In this document: positions 48,724 to 57,443 of the stretch, in pieces
Position numbering within the stretch: the first letter of the stretch is position 1
Layout of the letters: the number at the start of each line of letters is the position of its first letter
Assembly (NCBI RefSeq): GCF_000718775.1
Contig: NZ_JOCB01000037.1
Span: 1 to 64,000, forward strand
DNA: 64,000 bases
Reading direction: 5' to 3'
Source of the DNA: Streptomyces sp. NRRL S-31
Lineage (GTDB): Bacteria > Actinomycetota > Actinomycetes > Streptomycetales > Streptomycetaceae
Made by a program: the position numbers and the translations under genes
The notes under the pieces: generated by a model
The model's input: the letters and a program-made list of their open reading frames with translations, nothing else
The model's database searches: none
What the model was told of the DNA's origin: nothing

Positions 48724-50571
48724 ATGAACACCGAAGAACTCGCCGAACTGGGACAGCAGTTGCGCGTGGACAGCGTGCGGGCGTCCGCCGCCGCCGGATC
48801 CGGGCACCCCACGTCCTCGATGTCCGCCGCCGACCTGCTGGCCGTCCTGCTCGCCCACCACCTGCGCTACGACTTCGAACGCCCCGACCACCCCGCCAAC
48901 GACCGCTTCGTCCTGTCCAAGGGGCACGCGTCCCCGCTGCTGTACGCCGCGTACAAGGCGGCCGGCGCGATCGAGGACGGCGAGCTGGTCACCTTCCGCA
49001 AGCTCGGCAGCCGGCTGGAGGGCCACCCGACACCCCGCAGGCTGCCGTGGGTGGAGACGGCCACCGGCTCGCTCGGCCAGGGTCTGCCGGTCGGCGTCGG
49101 CATCGCCCTCGCCGGTCAGCGGCTGGACCGCACCGATTACCGGGTCTGGGTGCTGTGCGGCGACAGCGAGCTGGCGGAGGGCTCGGTGTGGGAGGCCGCC
49201 GAACACGCCGGGTACGAGCACCTGGACAACCTCGTCGCCATCGTGGACGTCAACCGGCTCGGCCAGCGCGGCCCCACCCGGCACGGCCACGACCTGGACG
49301 CCTACGCCCGCCGCTTCCAGGCCTTCGGCTGGCACACCGTCGAGATCGACGGCCATGACGTCGACGCCATCGACCGGGCCTACGGGGAGGCGCTGTCCAC
49401 CACCGGCCAGCCCACCGCGATCCTCGCCCGCACCCTCAAGGGCAAGGGCGTGGCCTCCGTCCAGGACCGCGAGGGCCTGCACGGCAAGCCGCTGCCCGAG
49501 GCGGAGGAGGCCATCGCCGAACTCGGCGGGCCGCGCGACCTGCACGTCCGGGTCGGCGAGCCGCAGGCCGCCGCCGCGCCGCGCTCCCTCACCACCGAGC
49601 CCGTCCGGCTGCCGCGCTACGACGAGGGCGACGAGGTCGCGACCAGGGACGCCTTCGGCGCGGCCCTCGCCGCGCTCGGCACCGCCCGTGGCGACGTCGT
49701 CGCGCTGGACGGCGAGGTCGGCGACTCCACCCGCACCGAGGAGTTCGCCAAGGCCCACCCCGACCGGTTCTTCGAGTGCTACATCGCCGAGCAGCAGCTC
49801 GTCGCCACCTCCGTCGGCATGGCCGCGCGCGGCTGGGTGCCGTACGCCTCCACGTTCGCCGCGTTCCTCACCCGCGCCCACGACTTCGTGCGCATGGCGT
49901 CCATCAGCGGTTCCGGGATCAACCTGGTCGGCTCGCACGCCGGTGTTTCGATCGGGCAGGACGGCCCCTCGCAGATGGGTCTGGAGGACCTCGCGATGTT
50001 CCGGTCCGTGTACGGCTCGACGGTGCTCTACCCGTGCGACGCCAACCAGACCGCGCGGCTGGTCGCGGCCATGGCCGGGCTGGACGGCATCCGCTACCTG
50101 CGCACCTCCCGGGGCAAGACCCCGGTGCTCTACGGCCCGGACGAGGAGTTCCCGGTCGGCGGCAGCAAGACCCTGCGCGGCGGCGAGGAGGACCGGCTGA
50201 CGATCGTCGCGGCCGGGGTGACCGTGTTCGAGGCGCTGGCGGCGGCCGACCGGCTCGCCGAGGACGGCATCCGGGTGCGGGTGATCGACGCGTACTCGGT
50301 CAAGCCCGTCGACGCCGAGACCCTGCGCCGCGCGGCCGAGGAGACCGGCTGTCTGCTCACGGTGGAGGACCACCATCCGGAGGGCGGGCTCGGGGACGCC
50401 GTCGCCGAGGTGTTCGGGGACGGGCGGCCGGTGCCCCGCCTGGTCCGGCTGGGCGTGCGCACCATGCCGGGCTCGGCCGCGCCGGACGAGCAGCTGCACG
50501 CGGCCGGCATCGACGCCGTGGGCATCGCCGCGGCGGCCCGTCTGCTGGTCGAGGAGGCGGTGGTGCGATGA
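48724..50571 (+). CDS. tkt: Transketolase
   Basis: The 615-residue TPP enzyme of the pentose phosphate pathway transfers two-carbon units. The TPP domain carries VLCGDSELAEGSVWEAAEHA and, in the pyrimidine-binding half, RFFECYIAEQQLVATSVGMA. GSGHPTSSMSAADLLAVLLA near the start is the family signature. Its length is shorter than the 695-residue housekeeping type, which fits the split-like actinomycete class. GAGGAGAC lies upstream of the ATG. In S. coelicolor a transketolase gene lies next to gvp, as I recall. Confidence 0.93.
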   Translation: MNTEELAELGQQLRVDSVRASAAAGSGHPTSSMSAADLLAVLLAHHLRYDFERPDHPANDRFVLSKGHASPLLYAAYKAAGAIEDGELVTFRKLGSRLEGHPTPRRLPWVETATGSLGQGLPVGVGIALAGQRLDRTDYRVWVLCGDSELAEGSVWEAAEHAGYEHLDNLVAIVDVNRLGQRGPTRHGHDLDAYARRFQAFGWHTVEIDGHDVDAIDRAYGEALSTTGQPTAILARTLKGKGVASVQDREGLHGKPLPEAEEAIAELGGPRDLHVRVGEPQAAAAPRSLTTEPVRLPRYDEGDEVATRDAFGAALAALGTARGDVVALDGEVGDSTRTEEFAKAHPDRFFECYIAEQQLVATSVGMAARGWVPYASTFAAFLTRAHDFVRMASISGSGINLVGSHAGVSIGQDGPSQMGLEDLAMFRSVYGSTVLYPCDANQTARLVAAMAGLDGIRYLRTSRGKTPVLYGPDEEFPVGGSKTLRGGEEDRLTIVAAGVTVFEALAAADRLAEDGIRVRVIDAYSVKPVDAETLRRAAEETGCLLTVEDHHPEGGLGDAVAEVFGDGRPVPRLVRLGVRTMPGSAAPDEQLHAAGIDAVGIAAAARLLVEEAVVR

Positions 50572-50914
50572 GCCGCGGGGACACCCGGACCGTCCGGGTG
50601 GGCCGCCGCACGGTGTCCGCGCCCGCCCGGGCACGCCCGTCGCGGTGCCACTAATCTGGGAGCAGGTGGACGATTTCGGACTCCGCGCCCGCCACTGGAC
50701 CCTGGCCGACGCAGTGGACCGGCCGCGCCCCGGCCCCGGGGCCGGTGCGCTCGGCCGCGGCCGCTCCCCGAAGCGCGCCCCGAGCGGCCTCGCGGAGCTG
50801 CGAGGCTGCCCCACACACCCGCTGCGACCAGGCAGGACGCACTCCCGGAAGGACGCGTTCGCTCCTGAAGGTTTGGCCAAGGATGTGGCGGCCACACGCA
50901 GGGGAGAGGTGGCC
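50572..50914. other. Leader/promoter region of the gas vesicle cluster
   Basis: This 343-base region before gvpO carries a candidate -10 hexamer TAATCT (50650-50655) without a convincing -35, and the small inverted repeat CCACTG/CAGTGG just downstream. An open frame across it has no protein-like features and is rejected as a gene. Confidence 0.4.
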
Positions 50915-51313
50915 ATGACGAACGCAAAAGACACATCCCAGTCACAGGCTTCACGGAAATCACAAGATCCCCCCGAAACCGACGACATAGAAGAAACAGA
51001 AGAGACGCAAGAGACCCGCAGTGACACGGACAGGCCCGCGGCGAAACGTCCGCGCCCCATGGAGGTGCTGCGCGAGGCGCGCGCCCAGCTGTCCGAACTG
51101 ACCGGCCTGACGCCCGAGTCGGTGTCCTCGTTCGTGCAGACGGAGGACGGGTGGGCGCTGGAGGTCGAGGTACTCGAACTGGAGAGGGTGCCCGACACGA
51201 TGAGCCTCATGGCCAGCTACCAGGTGGAACTGGACCTGGACGGCCAGCTGACCGGCTACCGGAAGGTCCGCCGCTACGAGCGCGGGAGGGCCGACGCGCG
51301 CGGTGGTCACTGA
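50915..51313 (+). CDS. gvpO: Gas vesicle protein GvpO
   Basis: The 132-residue protein has an acidic, disordered N-terminus (about 1-45; EETEETQETRSDTDRP) and a conserved C-terminal half, AREARAQLSELTGLTPESVS-like and WALEVEVLELERVPDTMSLM, ending YRKVRRYERG. GvpO is required for gas vesicle formation in haloarchaea and opens the actinomycete cluster. The ATG follows GGGGAGAGG. It starts the 5.5-kb gvp run. Confidence 0.9.
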   Translation: MTNAKDTSQSQASRKSQDPPETDDIEETEETQETRSDTDRPAAKRPRPMEVLREARAQLSELTGLTPESVSSFVQTEDGWALEVEVLELERVPDTMSLMASYQVELDLDGQLTGYRKVRRYERGRADARGGH

Positions 51314-51391
51314 CCCACCGCCCGTGATCCACCCCCCGCGCGGACCCCGCACGGATCGCGTACCTACTACGCAGGAGGAGGAATCGCCGGC

Positions 51392-51814
51392 ATGACTGTT
51401 GTTCCGGCACAGCAGACCGGAGGTGGAGGCGGCAGCAGCGGCCTCTACGACGTACTCGAGCTGGTTCTCGACCGGGGGCTCGTGATCGACGCGTTCGTCC
51501 GGGTCTCCCTGGTCGGCATCGAGATTCTCAAGATCGACGTCCGGGTCGTCGTCGCCAGCGTCGACACCTATCTGCGCTTCGCCGAGGCGTGCAACCGCCT
51601 CGACCTGGAGTCCGGCCCGCGCAAGAGCCCGGGACTGCCCGATCTGGTCGGAGAGATCACCGAATCCGGTGCCCGGGGCAAGTCCAAGGGCGCGCTGTCG
51701 GGGGCCGCGCAGACCATATCCGACGCCTTCAACCAGGCCCGCCAGGAAGGGGAGGGCGAGTCACGGCCGCGCGCCCGTAAGGCTCCGGCACGCCGGAAGG
51801 AGGAGCAGGAGTGA
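51392..51814 (+). CDS. gvpA: Gas vesicle structural protein GvpA
   Basis: The 140-residue protein has the amphipathic shell signature [20 protein letters not shown] and [20 protein letters not shown] at about residues 18-60. GvpA assembles the hydrophobic wall of the gas vesicle. It is longer than the usual 70-80 residues and carries a basic C-terminal tail ([17 protein letters not shown]). It overlaps gvpF by four bases. Confidence 0.93.
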   Translation: MTVVPAQQTGGGGGSSGLYDVLELVLDRGLVIDAFVRVSLVGIEILKIDVRVVVASVDTYLRFAEACNRLDLESGPRKSPGLPDLVGEITESGARGKSKGALSGAAQTISDAFNQARQEGEGESRPRARKAPARRKEEQE

Positions 51815-52581
51815 GCACCTACGTCTACGGGATCACCGCCCGGTCGCACCCCGCGCTGCCCGAGGGCATGACCGGTGTGGGCGAGCCGCCCCTGCCGGTG
51901 CGCATTCTCACCGCCGGCGACCTCGCCGCCGTGGTCAGCGACGCCCCCGAGGGGCTGCGGCCCAAGCGCAGGGACCTGCTCGCGCACCAGAACGTACTGG
52001 CCGAGACCGGGGCGGGCGGCTGTGTCCTGCCCATGCGCTTCGGCAGCGTCGCCACGGACGACGACGCCGTCACCCAGGTGCTCGGCGAGCGCGCGGAGCA
52101 CTACGCGGAGCGACTGCGGGAGCTGGATGGCAAGGTCGAGTACAACATCAAGGCCACGCACGTCGAAGAGGCCGTCCTGCATCTGGTGATGGCCGAGAAC
52201 GAGCAGGTGCGCGCCCTAGCCGAGGCCAACCGCCGCTCCGGAGGCGGAAGTTACGACGACAAGATCCGGCTGGGCGAGATGGTCGCGGCCGCCGTGCAGG
52301 CCAAGGAGGCCGAGGACGCGGGCGAGGTCCAGGGGCTGCTGGCGCCGGCCGCCGCCGCGGTCAGCATGGGTCCCGAGTCGACCGGCTGGCTGCTGAACGT
52401 GTCATACCTGGTGCCCCGGGACACCGCCGAGGAGTTCCTGGCCACCGTCGAGCAGGTCCGCAAGAGCCACCCCCATCTGGACCTGCGGATCAACGGCCCG
52501 CTGCCGCCGTACAGCTTCGTCGAGCCCGGCCCCGCCGAGCCCGCGGGCAGCAGGGCCGGCGCGGACGCCGGCGCGCACTAG
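51811..52581 (+). CDS. gvpF: Gas vesicle protein GvpF (GvpL/F family)
   Basis: The 256-residue protein begins [20 protein letters not shown]. It has [40 protein letters not shown] and the C-terminal [17 protein letters not shown], all GvpF/GvpL hallmarks. It is an assembly or accessory protein that binds the tips of nascent vesicles. The next gene lies 40 bases downstream. Confidence 0.93.
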   Translation: MSTYVYGITARSHPALPEGMTGVGEPPLPVRILTAGDLAAVVSDAPEGLRPKRRDLLAHQNVLAETGAGGCVLPMRFGSVATDDDAVTQVLGERAEHYAERLRELDGKVEYNIKATHVEEAVLHLVMAENEQVRALAEANRRSGGGSYDDKIRLGEMVAAAVQAKEAEDAGEVQGLLAPAAAAVSMGPESTGWLLNVSYLVPRDTAEEFLATVEQVRKSHPHLDLRINGPLPPYSFVEPGPAEPAGSRAGADAGAH

Positions 52582-52621
52582 CGGCACCGGCCCGGACGGA
52601 CCGAGCGGAAGGGAGAACACC

Positions 52622-52879
52622 GTGGGACTGATCGGCGAAGTGCTGATGCTGCCGTTCGCACCGGTGCGGGGCAGCGCGTGGGCCATCAGGCAGGTGCTCC
52701 ACGAGGCGGAGCGGATCTACTACGACCCCGCCACCGTACGGGCCGAACTCAAACGCCTTGAGGAGCAACTGGAGGCGGGCGAGATCACCGAGGAGGAGTT
52801 CGACCGGCGTGAGGACGAACTCCTCGACCGGCTGGAGACGACCATGCGCTCCGGCGACACCACAGGCAACGGGACGTGA
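52622..52879 (+). CDS. gvpG: Gas vesicle protein GvpG
   Basis: The 85-residue helical protein begins LIGEVLMLPFAPVRGSAWAI and continues AELKRLEEQLEAGEITEEEF, the GvpG pattern of a short hydrophobic segment plus a charged coil. The start is GTG 52622 with GGGAGAAC nearby. It overlaps the gvpY start region. Confidence 0.9.
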   Translation: MGLIGEVLMLPFAPVRGSAWAIRQVLHEAERIYYDPATVRAELKRLEEQLEAGEITEEEFDRREDELLDRLETTMRSGDTTGNGT

Positions 52880-52881
52880 CG

Positions 52882-53535
52882 ATGAACCGAACCGCACTGG
52901 GCCTCGCCGTAGGGGCCGGATACCTGCTCGGACGTACCAAGAAGCTGAAGATGGCGGTGGCGGTCGGTTCCGTGGTCGCGGGCAAGAAGCTCAACCTCAG
53001 TCCGAAGATGCTCGCCGACCTGGTGAATCAGCAGCTGAAGAACAACCCGCAGTTCAAGGAGATCGGGGACCAGCTCCGGCAGGACCTGCGGGGTGTCGGC
53101 AAGGCGGCCTCCGGCGCGATGGTCGAGCGGCAGATGAACACGCTGGCCGACCGGCTGCACGGTCGTACCGCACAGGTCCGCGACCAGCTCTCCGGAGTGG
53201 TGCCCGGCGGCTCTGCCGAGGAGTCGGACGACGAGGACGCCCGCGAGGACTCCGACGAACAGGACGAGCAGGACGACGCGGAGTCCTCGCGGTCCTCCCG
53301 ATCCTCCCGGCGGGAGGGGGGCGACGGCGCCGGACAGGGGGAGGAGCGCAAGCGTGCCCCCGCCAAGAAGTCCGCCGCGAAGAAGGCACCCGGAAAGAAG
53401 ACCGTCCCCGCCGGGAAGGCGGTGGCCAAGAAGACGGGCGCGGTCCGCAAGACGGCCGCGAAGAAGACGGCCGCGGCCGGCGGCGCCGCCCGCGACGTGA
53501 CCGGCCGGCAGTCGAAGGGCGGCGATGACCGATGA
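52882..53535 (+). CDS. gvpY: Gas vesicle-associated protein GvpY, lysine-rich tail
   Basis: The 217-residue protein has a hydrophobic/helical N-terminal half (TALGLAVGAGYLLGRTKKLK; SPKMLADLVNQQLKNNPQFK). An acidic linker follows (SDDEDAREDSDEQDEQDD). The tail of about 55 residues is histone-H1-like and lysine/alanine-rich (PAKKSAAKKAPGKKTVPAGK). The tail suggests nucleic-acid or polyanion binding. It has no enzyme motif. The ATG start is kept; GTG 52876 is the alternative. The gene overlaps gvpZ by four bases. Confidence 0.82.
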   Translation: MNRTALGLAVGAGYLLGRTKKLKMAVAVGSVVAGKKLNLSPKMLADLVNQQLKNNPQFKEIGDQLRQDLRGVGKAASGAMVERQMNTLADRLHGRTAQVRDQLSGVVPGGSAEESDDEDAREDSDEQDEQDDAESSRSSRSSRREGGDGAGQGEERKRAPAKKSAAKKAPGKKTVPAGKAVAKKTGAVRKTAAKKTAAAGGAARDVTGRQSKGGDDR

Positions 53536-54782
53536 CCGACACTCTCGGATCCGCCACCTCGGCGGCAGGCAAGGCCACGGGCGCGGCCAAGGGCGGCCCG
53601 CTCGCCGACCTCGCCCACAGCGAGGCCGCCGACCGGCTCAAGGCGGAGGCACGGCAGTACCTGGCCGCGCAGGCCACCAAGATGCTGACGGGGCTCGGCC
53701 GCAAGATGGGCGAGACGACCCTCAAGCTGAACGACATAGCCGACGGCAAGAGCCCGGGCTTCGCCAAGCTGGCGCTCGAAGGCGGCCGCAAGCTCGCCGA
53801 AGGCAAAGGGCCGCTGCGCACCGCCCTGGAACTGGGGGCGGGCCGCGCCAAGGACAACGTGATGCAGGCGGTCAGAGGCCTGGGGGGCAGCAAGGGCAAG
53901 AAGGGCGGAGCGGGCAAGAAGCCCGTCGTCATCATCGAGTCCATTGACGTCGGCGTGCCGCAGCGCACCGCCTACGACCAGTGGACGCAGTACCAGAGCT
54001 TCAGCAGCTTCGCCAAGGGCGTCAAGAGCGCGAGCCGCGCCGACGACACCCACTCCGACTGGCGGGCGAAGATCTTCTGGTCCACCCGCAGCTGGAAGGC
54101 GAAGACCACCGAGCAGATACCCGACTACCGCATCCAGTGGACGTCGGAGGGCGCCAAGGGCACGACCAGGGGCGTGGTCTCCTTCCACCGGCTGGAGGAC
54201 AACCTCACCCGGGTCCTGCTGGTCATCGAGTACTACCCGACCGGCCTCTTCGAGAAGACCGGCAACATCTGGCGGGCGCAGGGCCGCCGGGTCAGGCTGG
54301 ACCTGAAGAACTTCGCCCGGTTCATCACCATCAAGGGGGAGGCGGAGGACGCCTGGCGCGGCGAGATCCGCGACGGCGAGCTGGTCCGCAGCCACGAGGA
54401 GGCCGTGGAGGAGGAGGAACGGGAGCGGGAGTCCGAGGGCCAGGAGCCCGAGGAGGAGTCCGAAGAGGAACCCGAGGAGCCCGAAGAGGGGGCTGAGGAG
54501 CCCGAAGAGGGGGCTGAGGAGTCCGAGGAGGGGGCCGAGGAGCCCGAAGAGGGCGAAGAGGGCGAGGGGGAGCCCGCCGAGGACCAGGCGGACGCCTACG
54601 AGGACGAGGAGGAAGGCGAGGAAGAGGAGCCCTACGAGGGCGATGAGGAGGGTTACGAGGACGAGGCCGAGCCCGAGGAGGGTGAGGAGCCGGAGGAGGA
54701 AGAGGAGCCCGAGGAGGGCGAGGAGGAGGCCGAGTACGAGGACGAGGAACCCGAGTACGCCGAGCGCGGGAGTCGTCGATGA
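53532..54782 (+). CDS. gvpZ: Gas vesicle-associated protein GvpZ, SRPBCC domain with glutamate-rich tail
   Basis: The 416-residue protein has three parts. The N-terminal about 130 residues are helical and basic (LKAEARQYLAAQATKMLTGL). A START/SRPBCC cyclase/dehydrase domain follows (about 140-275; SIDVGVPQRTAYDQWTQYQS, RVLLVIEYYPTGLFEKTGN). The final 125 residues are almost pure Glu/Asp/Pro (EEPEEGAEEPEEGAE). The tail is coded by a 21-bp tandem repeat at about 54480. Its ATG overlaps the gvpY stop. A ligand-binding or chaperone role is possible. Confidence 0.85.
   Translation: MTDTLGSATSAAGKATGAAKGGPLADLAHSEAADRLKAEARQYLAAQATKMLTGLGRKMGETTLKLNDIADGKSPGFAKLALEGGRKLAEGKGPLRTALELGAGRAKDNVMQAVRGLGGSKGKKGGAGKKPVVIIESIDVGVPQRTAYDQWTQYQSFSSFAKGVKSASRADDTHSDWRAKIFWSTRSWKAKTTEQIPDYRIQWTSEGAKGTTRGVVSFHRLEDNLTRVLLVIEYYPTGLFEKTGNIWRAQGRRVRLDLKNFARFITIKGEAEDAWRGEIRDGELVRSHEEAVEEEERERESEGQEPEEESEEEPEEPEEGAEEPEEGAEESEEGAEEPEEGEEGEGEPAEDQADAYEDEEEGEEEEPYEGDEEGYEDEAEPEEGEEPEEEEEPEEGEEEAEYEDEEPEYAERGSRR
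54480..54554 (+). repeat. 21-bp tandem repeat coding the GvpZ acidic tail
   Basis: Three full copies (54480, 54501, 54522) and a partial fourth (54543) encode EPEEGAE-type units. The third copy carries synonymous and missense changes. Slippage here would change tail length between strains. Confidence 0.85.
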
Positions 54783-55126
54783 CGACACCCGGCCGCTTCC
54801 CCGAGCCCTACGGACAGCAGGGCTCGGGGGCGAACCTTGCCGACATCCTCGAGCGCGTGCTCGACAAGGGCGTCGTCATCGCGGGTGACATCAGGATCAA
54901 CCTGCTCGACATCGAACTGCTCACCATCAAGCTGCGGCTCATCGTCGCCTCGGTGGACAAGGCCAAGGAGATGGGCATCGACTGGTGGGAGACCGATCCC
55001 GCCCTCTCCTCCCGGGCCCGCCGGGACGAGCTGGCCCGGGAGAACGCCGAACTGCGAGAACGGCTGGCCCGGCTGGAGGAGCTGGAGCTGGAACCGGGCC
55101 GCACCCCGAAGAAGGAGGCACCATGA
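54779..55126 (+). CDS. gvpJ: Gas vesicle protein GvpJ
   Basis: The 115-residue GvpA-like minor structural protein has the core ANLADILERVLDKGVVIAGD, IRINLLDIELLTIKLRLIVA and SVDKAKEMGIDWW, then a coiled-coil-like tail (ARRDELARENAELRERLARL). It overlaps gvpZ and gvpL by four bases each. Confidence 0.9.
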   Translation: MTTPGRFPEPYGQQGSGANLADILERVLDKGVVIAGDIRINLLDIELLTIKLRLIVASVDKAKEMGIDWWETDPALSSRARRDELARENAELRERLARLEELELEPGRTPKKEAP

Positions 55127-55914
55127 CCGGACTGCGGTACGTGTACGCCGTGTGCCGCCCCTTCGGGACGCCCCTCCAGGCCGAGCTGACGGGCGTCGGG
55201 GGCGCTCCGCCGGCGCTGCTGCACCACCACGGGCTCGTCGCGGTGGTCAGCACGGTCCCGGAGGCCGACTTCTCCGAGGAGGCACTGAAGGCGCACCTGG
55301 AGGACCTGGACTGGCTCGCCGCGACCGCCCGCGCGCACCAGGGTGTGGTGGACGCGCTCACCACGGTCACCACTCCGCTGCCGCTGCGGCTCGCCACCGT
55401 GTTCCGCGACGACAGCGCCGTACGCACCATGATCGAGGCCCGCGAGGACGACTTCCACGCCCTGCTGGACCGGCTGCACGACCGGGTGGAATGGGGCGTG
55501 AAGGTGTACATGGAGGCCGAGCCGGCCGAGACCGCCGCGGCGCCCGAGCCCGAGCCCGAGCCCGCGACGGCCGCGGCGCCCCGGCCCGGGAGCGGGCGGG
55601 ACTACCTGCGGCGGCGGCGGGAGCGCAGCCACGCGCGGGAGGAGAACTGGCAGCGCGCCGAGCGGTTCGCCCACGCCCTGCACGAGCGCCTCGCCGAGCG
55701 GGCCGAGGACTTCCGGCTGCACCCCCCGCAGAACGCCGCGCTCTCCGGCACGGCGGCACGGAACGTGCTCAACGCGGCCTATCTGGTGCCCCGGGCCCAT
55801 TCCGAGGAGTTCGTGGAGCTGGTGGACCGCACCAAGGACGACGAGCCCGGGTTCCGGGTGGAACTCACCGGCCCGTGGGCCGCCTATTCGTTCACGGGGG
55901 AGGCGGTGTCGTGA
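55123..55914 (+). CDS. gvpL: Gas vesicle protein GvpL (GvpL/F family)
   Basis: The 263-residue protein has the GvpL/F layout: RYVYAVCRPFGTPLQAELTG, PLPLRLATVFRDDSAVRTMI, DRVEWGVKVYMEAEP and the C-terminal LTGPWAAYSFTGEAVS. A proline/glutamate-rich insertion lies at about residues 130-160. It overlaps gvpJ and gvpS. Confidence 0.92.
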   Translation: MTGLRYVYAVCRPFGTPLQAELTGVGGAPPALLHHHGLVAVVSTVPEADFSEEALKAHLEDLDWLAATARAHQGVVDALTTVTTPLPLRLATVFRDDSAVRTMIEAREDDFHALLDRLHDRVEWGVKVYMEAEPAETAAAPEPEPEPATAAAPRPGSGRDYLRRRRERSHAREENWQRAERFAHALHERLAERAEDFRLHPPQNAALSGTAARNVLNAAYLVPRAHSEEFVELVDRTKDDEPGFRVELTGPWAAYSFTGEAVS

Positions 55915-56099
55915 CCGTCGTCGAACGGCGCGAGATCGCGCTCGTCGACCTGCTCGACCGGCTGCTGGCCGGCGGAGTCGTGATCACCGGGGACATCACC
56001 CTGCGGATCGCCGACGTCGACCTGGTCCGCATCGACCTGAACGCACTGATCAGTTCGGTGAACGAGACGGTTCCCTCACCCTTCGAGGTGATCGTGTGA
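55911..56099 (+). CDS. gvpS: Gas vesicle protein GvpS, minimal GvpA-like protein
   Basis: The 62-residue protein is the bare GvpA core (ALVDLLDRLLAGGVVITGDI, TLRIADVDLVRIDLNALISS). GTG 55911 lies within the gvpL stop (GTGA). It is much shorter than GvpA and GvpJ, with no C-terminal extension. Confidence 0.88.
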   Translation: MTVVERREIALVDLLDRLLAGGVVITGDITLRIADVDLVRIDLNALISSVNETVPSPFEVIV

Positions 56100-56377
56100 C
56101 CCAGCGCAAGCGACTCGACCTGGAACCGGACACGGTCGAGCGCGACCTGGTCAAGCTCGTGCTGACCGTGGTGGAACTGCTGCGTCAGCTCATGGAACGG
56201 CAGGCCGTGCGCCGCTTCGACACCGGTGACCTGACCGAGGAGCAGGAGGAGCGGATCGGGCTCACCCTGATGCTCCTGGAGGACCGCATGGCCGAGCTGC
56301 GCGACCGCTACGGACTGCGCCCCGAGGACCTCAACCTGGACCTCGGTCCGCTCGGTCCGCTGCTGCCCCGCGACTGA
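56096..56377 (+). CDS. gvpK: Gas vesicle protein GvpK
   Basis: The 93-residue protein has the GvpK pattern RLDLEPDTVERDLVKLVLTV, VELLRQLMERQAVRRFDTG and the C-terminal LRPEDLNLDLGPLGPLLPRD. GvpK closes the cluster. Its GTG start (56096) overlaps the gvpS stop. Confidence 0.92.
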   Translation: MTQRKRLDLEPDTVERDLVKLVLTVVELLRQLMERQAVRRFDTGDLTEEQEERIGLTLMLLEDRMAELRDRYGLRPEDLNLDLGPLGPLLPRD

Positions 56378-56383
56378 CCCGGC

Positions 56384-56438
56384 GTACGCGACAGACGCGA
56401 CGTACGCAACAGGCACAGCGGACACGGAGTACGCGACA
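56384..56438 (+). repeat. Short repeats GTACGCGACA after gvpK
   Basis: GTACGCGACA (56384 and 56429) and GTACGCAACA (56402) recur in the 89-base gap between gvpK and the convergent methyltransferase. No clear terminator hairpin was seen. Confidence 0.6.
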
Positions 56439-56466
56439 CAGCGGACCTGGCCGGCCCCGCGGGCCC

Positions 56467-57300
56467 TCACCGCGCGGCCGGCCCCTCCTTGCGGCACAGG
56501 AGTTCGCCGTGCAGGACCGCGAACCAGCCGTCCTCGTGCCGCCCCCAGGTCCGCCACGCCTCGGACACCGCCCGCAGCCGCTCCGGGGTCGCGTGCCCGC
56601 CCTGCGTGGCCCGGTCGGCGTAGGCCGAGGCCAGTGTGCGGTCCGCCCACAGTCCGCTCCACCAGGCGCGTTCCTCGGGCGTGGCGAACGTCCAGGTGCT
56701 GGAGGAGGCGGTGACGGCGGTCAGACCGGCGGCCAGCGCCCAGCCCTTCAGCCGGCGCCCGGCGTCGGGCTCGCCGCCGTTGGCGCGGGCCACCCGCTCG
56801 TACAGGTCCAGCCAGTCGTCCAGCCCCGGCAGCGCCGGGTACCAGGTCATCGCCGCGTAGTCCGCGTCGCGCACGGCGATGAAGCCGCCGGGCTTCGTCA
56901 CCCGGCGCATCTCGCGCAGCGCCCGCACCGGGTCGCCGACGTGCTGGAGCACCTGGTGGGCGTGGACCACGCAGAAGGTGTCGTCCGAGTAGTCCAGGGC
57001 GTGCACGTCGGCCACCGCGAAGTCCACGTTGGCCAGGCCCCGGGCGGCGGCGGTGGCCCGGGCCCGCTCCAGGACGCCGGGCGCCCGGTCGACGCCGGTG
57101 ACATGGCCGTCGGGGACCAGTTCCGCCAGGTCGGCCGTGATCGTGCCGGGCCCGCAGCCGATGTCCAGGATCCTCATGTGGGGCTTCAGGGAGCCGAGCA
57201 GATAGGCCGCGGAGTTGGCGGCGGTGCGCCAGGTGTGCGAACGCAGCACCGACTCGTGGTGTCCGTGCGTGTAGACGGCGCTTTCCCGCGCTCGCGGCAT
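56467..57300 (-). CDS. Class I SAM-dependent methyltransferase, UbiE-like
   Basis: The 277-residue methyltransferase has SAM motif I RILDIGCGPGTITADLAEL (about 43-60), motif II TGVDRAPGVLERAR, and the post-motif DTFCVVHAHQVLQHVGDPVR. The N-terminus TYTHGHHESVLRSHTWRTAA-type (VYTHGHHESVLRSH) recalls the Streptomyces family of methyltransferases with a conserved YTHGHH start. The substrate is unknown. ATG 57300 is the first plausible start. Confidence 0.9.
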   Translation of the reverse strand: MPRARESAVYTHGHHESVLRSHTWRTAANSAAYLLGSLKPHMRILDIGCGPGTITADLAELVPDGHVTGVDRAPGVLERARATAAARGLANVDFAVADVHALDYSDDTFCVVHAHQVLQHVGDPVRALREMRRVTKPGGFIAVRDADYAAMTWYPALPGLDDWLDLYERVARANGGEPDAGRRLKGWALAAGLTAVTASSSTWTFATPEERAWWSGLWADRTLASAYADRATQGGHATPERLRAVSEAWRTWGRHEDGWFAVLHGELLCRKEGPAAR

Positions 57301-57443
57301 GGCGGTTACCCCTTCACCCCTCGAAAGGCGGACTGGCCGGACCCGTCCGCCGGTACGGCCCACCGTACGCGGGCATGCCGGATGATGAGACCCCGGTCTC
57401 ATCATCCGGACGAGTGGTGGTGTCGACCGCCGCCCGTGCCGCG

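Noticed and set aside
50645..50914. Upstream extension of gvpO
   Set aside because: The upstream codons are arginine/proline-rich filler and the gvpO ATG 50915 has a good ribosome site.
54400..54780. GvpZ tail repeat as a possible CRISPR or regulatory repeat
   Set aside because: The units are directly adjacent, in frame and code a Glu-rich tail, with no spacers.
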